A stretch of 11,877 nt of DNA, from contig CAYZUC010000087.1 of NCBI GenBank assembly GCA_964481705.1, forward strand, positions 1 to 11,877. The letters are read 5' to 3'. Source of the stretch: CAYZUC01 sp964481705. Lineage in GTDB: Bacteria; Bacillota; Clostridia; Lachnospirales; Lachnospiraceae. Positions 1-6,185 of this stretch are shown here, in pieces (the stretch's first letter is position 1; each line of letters opens with the position of its first letter). The notes under the pieces are model-generated. The model had not been told where the DNA came from. It ran no database searches and worked only from the letters and a program-made list of their open reading frames with translations. The position numbers and the translations under genes are program-made.

Positions 1-1
1 G

Positions 2-1570
2 GATCGTTTGATTTGCGGAGATGTTGGCTATGGCAAGACGGAGATAGCAATTCGTGCCGCTTTTAAGGCTGTCCAGGAGGGAAAACAGGTTGCCTTTCTG
101 GTGCCGACGACCATTTTGGCTCAGCAGCATTACAATACGTTGATTCAGAGGATGAAGGATTTCCCGGTTCGTGTCGATTTGCTTTGCCGTTTTTGTTCTG
201 CAGCTGAGATGAAAAAATCCATTGCCGACTTAAAGAAGGGGCAGGTGGATATAATTATTGGAACGCATCGATTACTATCCAAGGATGTGGAATTCAAGGA
301 TTTGGGACTGCTTGTTATCGATGAGGAGCAACGCTTTGGTGTAACCCACAAAGAGAAAATCAAGAAAATGCGGGAGAATATTGATGTTCTTACGCTTACA
401 GCCACTCCTATTCCCAGGACGCTCCACATGAGTCTGGTTGGAATTCGTGATATGAGTGTTCTGGAGGAAGCGCCCATGGACCGAATGCCGATACAGACCT
501 TTGTCCTTGAGTACAACGAAGAAATGGTGCGTGAAGCGATTTGCCGAGAGCTTGCCCGAAATGGACAGGTTTATTATGTGTATAATCGAGTGGATAAGAT
601 TGCTGATGTGGCAGACAATCTGCGTCGGCTTGTTCCGGAGGCTAACATTGGGTATGCCCATGGACAGATGAAGGAATCCGAGCTTGAGCGAATTATGTAT
701 GATTTTATCAATGGTGATCTGGATGTATTGGTGTCTACGACTATCATTGAGACGGGACTGGATATTCCGAATGTCAACACTATGATTATTCATGATTCCG
801 ATAATATGGGACTTTCTCAGCTGTATCAGCTCCGTGGAAGAGTCGGACGCTCCAACAGGACGGCCTATGCATTTTTAATGTATCGTCGAAATAAGATGTT
901 AAAGGAAGTAGCAGAGAAACGTCTTCAGGCCATTAAGGAATTTACGGATTTGGGAAGTGGGTTCAAGATAGCGATGAAGGATCTTGAGATTCGCGGTGCC
1001 GGTAACCTGCTGGGAGCCAAGCAGCATGGTCACATGGAAGCAGTCGGTTACGATTTGTATTGCAAGATGTTGAACGAAGCAGTAAAGAAGGAAAAGGGAA
1101 TTAAGGTTGCAGATGAATTTGAGACCACGGTAGATATGGATATTGATGCTTTTATACCCGATACGTATGTCAAAAACGAATTTGCCAAGCTGGATTTATA
1201 TAAGCGAATTGCAGGAATTGAGACGGATGAGGAAGCCGAGGATATGCAGGAAGAGATGCAGGATCGTTTTGGAAAGGTACCGGAATCGGTGCAGAATCTC
1301 ATTTCCATTTCGTTGCTGCGTGTAATGGCACATTCCGTCTATGTCGAGGAACTTTCTGCAAAAGAGCATACCATCAAGCTTACCATCTACGAGAAGGCAT
1401 CTATTAATCCTGGAAATATTGCGGAGGTATTGGCAGCAGCGAAAGGTGCGCTTAGCTTTAAAACAGTAGCAAAACCATACTTCCTTTATCAGAAGCAAAA
1501 GACAGATGATAGAAGTATGCTGCTCATTGCAAGGGAAGTCCTCGAGAGCATGAAGATATTATTAGAGTAG
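2..1570 (+). CDS. mfd: Transcription-repair coupling factor Mfd, C-terminal part (5' end off window)
   Basis: Mfd is a double-stranded DNA translocase that pushes stalled RNA polymerase off damaged template and recruits UvrA for nucleotide excision repair. The frame is open to the left edge, so only about 520 residues (translocase and C-terminal regulatory domain) are visible; full-length family members have about 1150-1180. Counting from the TTG codon at 8, I see Walker A GDVGYGKTE (4-12), the DEEQ helicase box (105-108), TATPIPRT (131-138), ETGLDIPNVNT (248-258) and QLRGRVGRS (274-282). These are followed by the TRG/RecG-like hairpin region (KDLEIRGAGNLLG) and a D7-like C-terminus. The TTG at 8 is inside the conserved Walker A approach, so it is not a start. 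The gene ends in TAG and converges on the MATE gene with a 19-bp gap; only a weak 4-bp stem lies there, so no clear terminator. The family call is secure. Confidence 0.97.
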   Translation, partial: DRLICGDVGYGKTEIAIRAAFKAVQEGKQVAFLVPTTILAQQHYNTLIQRMKDFPVRVDLLCRFCSAAEMKKSIADLKKGQVDIIIGTHRLLSKDVEFKDLGLLVIDEEQRFGVTHKEKIKKMRENIDVLTLTATPIPRTLHMSLVGIRDMSVLEEAPMDRMPIQTFVLEYNEEMVREAICRELARNGQVYYVYNRVDKIADVADNLRRLVPEANIGYAHGQMKESELERIMYDFINGDLDVLVSTTIIETGLDIPNVNTMIIHDSDNMGLSQLYQLRGRVGRSNRTAYAFLMYRRNKMLKEVAEKRLQAIKEFTDLGSGFKIAMKDLEIRGAGNLLGAKQHGHMEAVGYDLYCKMLNEAVKKEKGIKVADEFETTVDMDIDAFIPDTYVKNEFAKLDLYKRIAGIETDEEAEDMQEEMQDRFGKVPESVQNLISISLLRVMAHSVYVEELSAKEHTIKLTIYEKASINPGNIAEVLAAAKGALSFKTVAKPYFLYQKQKTDDRSMLLIAREVLESMKILLE

Positions 1571-1589
1571 GAAACCACAGGTTCTTGTT

Positions 1590-2924
1590 TTAATGGGTAT
1601 CTTCTTTTCGGAACAGAGGATTTCGTTTCAACTGAACAATCAGCGGAATTACCATGAAGAACCATACCAGTGGCTCAGCTACAATGATACCCATGTATCC
1701 GATGGCCGGTGCCAGGAACACAACGACGAGAACCTTACCAATCAATTCAATGGAACTGGATACAATCGGAGTCTTATGGTCACCGATGCCCATCATGGTA
1801 TTGCGGAAGACACAGATTCCGGTTGTGATAAAGTAGAATAAAGTATCGAATCGCAAATATTTTGTTGCGGTTTGGATAATCTCTGGTATCTGACTGGCAG
1901 TGATCATTTGTATCATCATTGGAGCAGCAGTGTATACCGCCAGGATAACAAAGACATCCCAAACAAGACAAATATACAGGGTATATTGGATGCCCTTCTT
2001 GATACGATCGATTTTCTTTGCCCCTAGATTCTGACCGCAGAAGGTCGCAATGGTAGCACCAAATACAGAGAACGGAAGCATGAAGACATTGGTTGCTTTT
2101 CTCGCAGCGGTATGAGCTACAATGATGTTGGTTCCAAAGGTGTTAATCGATACCTGAAGGGCAAAGGTTCCGATGGAAACAAAGCAGTACATGAGTCCCA
2201 TCGACATACCGGAACCAAACAGTTTTCTTGCCATTTCCTTTGAATATTGCAGATCCTCTTTTCGTAATCGGAGAAGAGGATATTTTTTTGTCATATAGAT
2301 AAAGCAGCACAAGGCTGACAGAACCTGCGACAGAACAGTCGCAACAGCTGCACCTTGAACGCCCATGTGCAGATACAGGATAAAGGAGTAATCCAAAATT
2401 ACATTGAGAAACGAGGAAACAATCAGGAAAATCAGAGGTGTGACGGTATCGCCAATTGCCCTGAGTGTTGCTGAAAATACATTATAGAGCATCGCTGCTA
2501 TCAGTCCTATTATTATGATTCGGATATACGAAACAGCTTCTCCCATGATCTCGTCCGGTGTATTCAGAAAATGCAATATCGGGCGCAGGAAGACGAGTGC
2601 AATAACGGTGAGTATCACAGTCGTTGCAACGGAAAGCAGGAGTGTATTTCCTACCGCCTTCTTCAACTTCTCTTCATCCTTTGCGCCAAAGAAGGTCGCA
2701 GATATCAGCGCGAATCCATTCGTCAGTCCTGTTAGAAAACTGAGCAGAAGATCCGAGAACGAAGAGCTTGCACCTACTGCCGCCAGTGACCCTTCTCCCA
2801 GCGTTTCTCCGACAATCCTGGTATCTACCAGACTATACATTAACTGAAATACCTGCCCAAAGAAAATCGGCAGCGCAAACAGCACCAACAACTTCAAAAT
2901 ACTACCTTTTGTCAAATCCTTCAT
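1590..2924 (-). CDS. MATE-family multidrug/sodium antiporter, 444 aa
   Basis: This is a multi-spanning inner-membrane exporter of the MATE family, which couples Na+ or H+ influx to export of drugs or metabolites; the substrate cannot be read from sequence. The length (444 aa) and hydrophobic pattern fit the usual twelve-helix MATE fold. The N-terminus (MKDLTKGSILKLLVLFALP) and the following LMYSLVDTRIVGETLGEGSLAAVGAS match the typical first two helices of clostridial MATE proteins. A second related half begins around residue 230 (KEMARKLFGSGMSMGLMYCF), as expected from the internal duplication. The ATG at 2924 is preceded on the minus strand by an AGGAG ribosome binding site about 10 nt upstream. 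It faces mfd tail to tail. Its start lies only 30 bp from the edge of the large inverted repeat, so any promoter must lie within or beyond that element. I see no convincing one. Confidence 0.93.
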   Translation of the reverse strand: MKDLTKGSILKLLVLFALPIFFGQVFQLMYSLVDTRIVGETLGEGSLAAVGASSSFSDLLLSFLTGLTNGFALISATFFGAKDEEKLKKAVGNTLLLSVATTVILTVIALVFLRPILHFLNTPDEIMGEAVSYIRIIIIGLIAAMLYNVFSATLRAIGDTVTPLIFLIVSSFLNVILDYSFILYLHMGVQGAAVATVLSQVLSALCCFIYMTKKYPLLRLRKEDLQYSKEMARKLFGSGMSMGLMYCFVSIGTFALQVSINTFGTNIIVAHTAARKATNVFMLPFSVFGATIATFCGQNLGAKKIDRIKKGIQYTLYICLVWDVFVILAVYTAAPMMIQMITASQIPEIIQTATKYLRFDTLFYFITTGICVFRNTMMGIGDHKTPIVSSSIELIGKVLVVVFLAPAIGYMGIIVAEPLVWFFMVIPLIVQLKRNPLFRKEDTH

Positions 2925-2958
2925 CTAAACTTTTCTCCTATGTATGTGTTGTATGTTT

Positions 2959-2990
2959 CGCGCTGCCCCTCACAGTATACAGGCAGCGCG
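2959..2990. repeat. Small GC-rich hairpin at the left tip of the element
   Basis: CGCGCTGCC (2959-2967) and GGCAGCGCG (2982-2990) are perfect reverse complements separated by 14 nt. The right tip keeps a related but poorly paired version. On the minus strand the hairpin ends 34 nt before the MATE start codon and could sit in that gene's 5' leader. It has no T-run, so a terminator role is unlikely. Confidence 0.7.
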
Positions 2991-3005
2991 CTTGTTCCGT
3001 GTACC

Positions 3006-3056
3006 GGGCAAAATCAGCTTCTGCGCCTCCACCGAATGGCTATCCCTTTTCGTGAA
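3006..3056 (+). repeat. Conserved 51-bp block, left arm copy
   Basis: This block begins GGGCAAAATCAGCTTC and ends CTTTTCGTGAA. It matches the reverse complement of 3481-3531 at 50 of 51 positions, the only difference being T versus G in the CAGCTKCTGC segment. The flanking parts of the arms are clearly less similar, so this block is either younger, corrected by gene conversion, or constrained. It can be translated inward as ISFCASTEWLSLFV, but the frame is not part of a credible gene. Confidence 0.9.
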
Positions 3057-3229
3057 AATCAGGGATTGGAATCACATGAACTTGATAGACTACCCTGGCT
3101 TTGCTCGGATTTTGTGTCCGTGGCCGGCTTCGACTGACAGACGCCTGTGTGTGACCTATCGCACACATTCAGAGAACTTGGCTTCTGCCCTGATAATGGG
3201 GCATCTTAGCGATTATGATTAACAGACTG

Positions 3230-3338
3230 CGGAAAATGGGACATGGGGACGGGGCTTTTGTTGCAAAATAAACATCAATTTAAAATCAACTAAAACAAAT
3301 TTTGAAACAAAAGCCCCGTCCCCATGTCCCATTTTCCG
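3230..3338. repeat. Perfect 33-bp inverted repeat at the centre of the element
   Basis: Positions 3230-3262 and 3306-3338 are exact reverse complements over 33 bp. The left arm contains GGGACATGGGGACGGGGC followed by TTTTGTT. After one mismatch the pairing continues for six more bases (3264-3269 with 3299-3304), leaving an A-rich loop of about 29 nt. On either strand the RNA would form a very stable hairpin. There is no following T-run, so it is not a standard intrinsic terminator. The GGGGACGGGG core looks like the palindromic repeats often seen beside IS200-like (Y1) REP transposases in Firmicutes; that link is from memory and is an inference. Confidence 0.93.
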
Positions 3339-3480
3339 TATGCCCCATAAGTAGGGCGACGAAGCAGTTCATTCATGTGTGAGATAGGCATACACAGGCG
3401 TCTCGTCTGTCGAACCTGCTGCGGACACAAATCATCGAGCGAGCAAAGCGGGTAGTCATCAAGCTCGTGATTCCGGTTCC

Positions 3481-3531
3481 TTCACGAAAAGGGATAGCCA
3501 TTCGGTGGAGGCGCAGCAGCTGATTTTGCCC
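3481..3531 (-). repeat. Conserved 51-bp block, right arm copy
   Basis: This is the inverted partner of the block at 3006-3056, with a single mismatch. Read on the minus strand it translates as ISCCASTEWLSLFV, which explains why spurious open frames appear in both arms. Confidence 0.9.
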
Positions 3532-3611
3532 TTAATCTGGTTTATCGTGCGCTGCCAGTCGTATGCTGTGAGGGTGCAGGCGAAACTTCTGATAAAATAG
3601 TACCACAAGAA

Positions 3612-3640
3612 TCGACAAAATGCAGTAGCTGTTCTATAAT
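3612..3640 (+). promoter_or_regulatory. Sigma-A-type promoter for the esterase gene
   Basis: TCGACA (3612-3617, one mismatch to TTGACA) is followed after exactly 17 bp by a consensus TATAAT (3635-3640). Transcription would start near 3647, leaving a leader of about 40 nt before the ATG at 3689. The promoter lies 26 bp outside the right tip of the inverted repeat, so the gene does not depend on the element for expression. Confidence 0.75.
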
Positions 3641-3688
3641 TATAGGAAATGAAACATACTGTAAGGTGAGATTGGGAGGAATACAGGT

Positions 3689-5320
3689 ATGCACAAAAGA
3701 GGAATACTGATAACAGTAATAGCATTGTTGGTGATAATTGTGGGAGTATGGATATATTTTGGGTCCTTCTATGTGAAGATGCCACAAAAAAGTGAAGGTT
3801 CAGAGGCGTTTCATGTTGAGTTTGATGAGATTGGAGAACCAGATTTGAAAGCAGGGACGGAGGCCTATAGTGAGCTGGTGTCCTGTGTGGAACTGCGAAA
3901 GAAGACTGTGACCTTTGCAGATGCAAATGAAGCATCCTATTGGATGGATTATTTTCGGACGAATAATCCGCTGGCTGTTTTGGTGGATTCCTATACGCTA
4001 AAGGATAATAAGGTAAAGCTGAAGTTTGCCTATCAAAGTGTAAAGCACAAAAAGATGATCGAGGCGACCAGGCGCTATCTGACGGAATACTTGCTGTCGG
4101 ATGGACAGATGGATAGCTCAGAGTATGGAAAAGGAGTGGCGCTGTATCATAAGATAGCTACTGGTTTGAAACAAACGGATGAGAAATCAGATTCTATATA
4201 CGAGACGCTGAGAAAGAAAAAAGGAGATGCAGACAGTATCGCGAGAATCACGGCATTTCTGTATAATCAGGCAGGATTTCCGACTTATGCGATTATGAAT
4301 GAAGAGAAGACAGAGGCCGGAGTTCAAAGTGAGATTGACGGTGAATGGTTCTATCATTTCCCCGGAAAGGAATCTCTGCAGGATAAAGGGGTTGGAATTC
4401 ACTACTTTGGCTGTAATGATAAATTCAATGAATATGTATTTGGTGAGGAGACAGTTTTTCAGCCGGTTAATGCAAAACAGAAGATAGCACTATGTAACGA
4501 TACACGTTTTTCACCGATTCATTGGATTGCGTATTACGAGCAGCTTGATGGAGATGTGATTCGTGCTCATTATCAGGATTGGTCGGTTGCGACCGTTGAG
4601 ATATCATCACTGAAAAAGATTCTGGAAAAGGATCGTGGTTTTCTCAAGACAGTTACAGAGGATGGATATCGTTATTATGTTTTTGAGCCGGAGGAGTATT
4701 TTCCGAAAAAGAAAGGTGAAAAATATCCGCTTGTCATTGTGCTCCACGGATCTGGTGGAGCAGCAGGCTCATTATTCCGCTTTGGACCGATGATGACGAC
4801 CGAAGGTTTCCAGGAGGAAATCGGCGGAGCGTACGTAGCGATTATGTGGAGTAAGCTGGAGTATTATCGTGAGCCGAAGCGTTATAACGAATTGGTTGCA
4901 GATATTATTCATGATCATCCAAATATAGATCCGGATAATGTATTTATTTATGGATTCTCGAATGGCGCAGTATTTACGAGCGAGATGCTTGTTGAGAATC
5001 CGGAACTTTATCGCGGAACGATTGCGAGTGGAACCTTTTATAACTGGAGTGATGAAGATATTCAAAAGATTAAGGGGAAAGCACTCTGGCTGATTGGGGG
5101 AGCAAAGGATGAGCATGTAGTCTGCTATGCCGAGAACCTTGCATATGAACGTTTGTCGGCAGCAGGTATTGATATCTCCTACTACGAATTTCCGACAAAG
5201 GGTCATACACCGGTTGCCATACTTGAGAAGGTTGATAGTCTGGGAGGATCGGCCACAGACTGGATGAAAGACCGCATGAAGAAAAAGAATGCGATTCAGA
5301 AATTGTTTGAAAAAAAGTAA
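3689..5320 (+). CDS. Membrane-anchored protein: degenerate transglutaminase-like domain plus alpha/beta-hydrolase esterase
   Basis: The 543-residue protein begins with a short basic tip (MHKRG) and one hydrophobic segment (about 5-28) with no lipobox cysteine, so it is probably a signal anchor with the rest outside the membrane. Residues about 60-260 have the layout of a bacterial transglutaminase-like domain: YGKGVALYHKIATGL (146-160), SIYETLRKKKG (169-179), ARITAFLYNQAGFPTYAI (185-202) and DGEWFYHF (217-224). However, the expected catalytic Cys before the helix is replaced (KGDADS) and the HAW motif is absent. Residues about 325-530 form a serine hydrolase of the PHB-depolymerase/feruloyl-esterase type: HGSGG oxyanion loop (353-357), GFSNGA with nucleophile Ser424, GAKDEH with probable Asp474, and GH with probable His506. 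A GGGAGGA ribosome binding site lies 8 nt before the ATG. The substrate is unknown; an ester on a cell-surface or dietary polymer is a guess. I see no terminator before spoVT. Confidence 0.88.
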   Translation: MHKRGILITVIALLVIIVGVWIYFGSFYVKMPQKSEGSEAFHVEFDEIGEPDLKAGTEAYSELVSCVELRKKTVTFADANEASYWMDYFRTNNPLAVLVDSYTLKDNKVKLKFAYQSVKHKKMIEATRRYLTEYLLSDGQMDSSEYGKGVALYHKIATGLKQTDEKSDSIYETLRKKKGDADSIARITAFLYNQAGFPTYAIMNEEKTEAGVQSEIDGEWFYHFPGKESLQDKGVGIHYFGCNDKFNEYVFGEETVFQPVNAKQKIALCNDTRFSPIHWIAYYEQLDGDVIRAHYQDWSVATVEISSLKKILEKDRGFLKTVTEDGYRYYVFEPEEYFPKKKGEKYPLVIVLHGSGGAAGSLFRFGPMMTTEGFQEEIGGAYVAIMWSKLEYYREPKRYNELVADIIHDHPNIDPDNVFIYGFSNGAVFTSEMLVENPELYRGTIASGTFYNWSDEDIQKIKGKALWLIGGAKDEHVVCYAENLAYERLSAAGIDISYYEFPTKGHTPVAILEKVDSLGGSATDWMKDRMKKKNAIQKLFEKK

Positions 5321-5427
5321 TTTATAATCAAAGAAAAATCATGGGTATAATTAACAGCCATTTACAAATAATAAGTGCAAAGGATTAAACTTGGTAACTA
5401 TTAAAATAAATGGAGGTTTATTATCAT

Positions 5428-5973
5428 ATGAAAGCCACAGGCATAGTCAGAAGAATCGATGATTTGGGACGTGTAGTTATCCCGAAGGAAATAAGACGAA
5501 CACTGCATATCCGAGAAGGAGATCCACTTGAAATATACACCGACCGAGAGGGAGAAATCATTTTTAAGAAATACTCTCCGATTGGTGAGATGGGAGCATT
5601 TGCTAAACAGTATGCAGAAAGTCTGTCACAAACGACCGGACATACTGCCTGCATCACAGACCGGGATGTGGTGATAGCTGCCGGAGCAGGTGGAAGGGCA
5701 TTAGTCGGAAAAAAGATCAGCAAGAAATTGGAGACGCTTATCCAGGAGCGAATCACTGCGCTTAGTCAACGTGGTGACCAGTCCTTTGTAGAGATCACAG
5801 AGGAACCGGCGGAGGAATTTATGGTAGAGGCTGTTTATCCTATTATCTCTGAGGGTGATGCAATTGGTTCTGTTGCGCTGCTTTCGAAGGATGCCAGAGT
5901 CCGCATGGGAGAGGTTGAGCAAAAGGTTGCAGAGTCTGCAGCAGGATTCTTAGGACGACAAATGGAACAATAA
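5428..5973 (+). CDS. spoVT: Stage V sporulation regulator SpoVT
   Basis: SpoVT is a forespore transcription regulator that tunes sigma-G-dependent genes late in sporulation. The 181-aa protein has the AbrB-type swapped-hairpin DNA-binding domain at 1-52 (MKATGIVRRIDDLGRVVIPK, then EIRRTLHIREGDPLEI) and a GAF-like C-terminal domain ending in GFLGRQMEQ, all very close to the Bacillus protein of about 178 aa. The start is the ATG at 5428: it gives the family's exact N-terminus and has GGAGG (5412-5416) 11 nt upstream. An ATG at 5410 in the same frame would put the ribosome binding site inside the gene. In Bacillus the gene sits next to mfd; here about 3.9 kb of other genes lie between. The upstream gap 5321-5427 is AT-rich. 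A TATAAT at 5346-5351 lacks a good -35 box, and I could not assign a sigma-G promoter. Confidence 0.96.
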   Translation: MKATGIVRRIDDLGRVVIPKEIRRTLHIREGDPLEIYTDREGEIIFKKYSPIGEMGAFAKQYAESLSQTTGHTACITDRDVVIAAGAGGRALVGKKISKKLETLIQERITALSQRGDQSFVEITEEPAEEFMVEAVYPIISEGDAIGSVALLSKDARVRMGEVEQKVAESAAGFLGRQMEQ

Positions 5974-5976
5974 AAG

Positions 5977-6052
5977 AAAACCGTCAATTGTAGTTCGAAT
6001 GAAAAGGATGCACCTATTGCTGCACCTACGAACAACGATTGATGGTTTTTTT
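5977..6052 (+). terminator. Intrinsic terminator after spoVT
   Basis: AAAACCGTCAATTGTAGTTC and one more G (5977-5997) pairs with 6029-6049 over 21 positions with two G-U wobbles and one A-A mismatch, then runs into a T tract (6046-6052). The loop is about 31 nt and contains a direct repeat of TGCACCT. It separates spoVT from the hydrogenase-chemoreceptor gene. Confidence 0.85.
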
Positions 6053-6061
6053 AAGATGATA

Positions 6062-6088
6062 TGTATCAATGGAGGGAATCGTGATACA
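6062..6088. promoter_or_regulatory. Candidate operator: inverted repeat upstream of the hydrogenase-chemoreceptor gene
   Basis: TGTATCA (6062-6068) and TGATACA (6082-6088) are perfect 7-bp inverted repeats with a 13-bp spacer, about 100 bp before the start codon. The spacing would fit a dimeric regulator contacting neighbouring turns. No regulator can be named, and no clear sigma-A or sigma-D promoter was found between here and 6186, so the role is speculative. Confidence 0.35.
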
Positions 6089-6185
6089 ATTACTTATAAG
6101 ATACCGGTAGGATGAATTGGTATTTTGTTATGACAGCATAGTTGCAGGAAATTGAAGTATTTTACAAAAGAAGGGAAGGACCATT

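Larger units (their letters stand above)
2955..3586. repeat. Large imperfect inverted-repeat element, about 632 bp
   Basis: The gene-free stretch 2925-3688 is mostly this structure. Reading inward from both ends, the left arm (2955-3262) and the reverse complement of the right arm (3306-3586) align along almost their whole length. Both start GTTTCGC, share CCCTCACAG near the end, share a 51-bp block (3006-3056 and 3481-3531, one mismatch), share GACGCCTGTGT and TATGGGGCAT-like segments, and meet in a perfect 33-bp stem. Between the well-matched blocks the arms have diverged and carry small indels. The left arm has about 25 extra bases just before the inner stem. No transposase gene is present and I see no clear target-site duplication at the ends. 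It resembles a non-autonomous palindromic element (MITE- or REPIN-like) or two inverted copies of one repeat. I do not recognise the family with certainty. Confidence 0.85.

Noticed and set aside
145..793. Minus-strand open frames inside mfd
   Set aside because: They are shadows of the strongly conserved Mfd helicase reading frame.
2944..3222. Open frames of about 90 codons within the left arm of the palindrome
   Set aside because: They lack a convincing ribosome binding site and fall inside an inverted repeat with indels between copies; similarity to the right-arm frame is limited to the 51-bp block.
3230..3338. The central hairpin as a bidirectional intrinsic terminator
   Set aside because: Neither side has a T-run directly after the stem, and the stem is far longer than usual for terminators.
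2955..3586. CRISPR array, attC or tRNA-like structure in the gene-free region
   Set aside because: There are no regularly spaced direct repeats, no integron-type core sites and no tRNA cloverleaf; the only order is one inverted repeat.
3459..3935. 158-codon minus-strand open frame across the right arm and the start of the esterase gene
   Set aside because: It overlaps the promoter, ribosome binding site and N-terminal anchor of a well-supported plus-strand gene, and its composition looks like a chance frame; the only shared string comes from the DNA repeat.
5346..5351. TATAAT as a spoVT promoter
   Set aside because: No acceptable -35 box lies 16-18 bp upstream, and spoVT is normally forespore-controlled, so a sigma-A call would be weak.
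5410..5427. Upstream in-frame ATG for spoVT adding six residues
   Set aside because: The extension contains the GGAGG ribosome binding site and is absent from the well-known SpoVT N-terminus.
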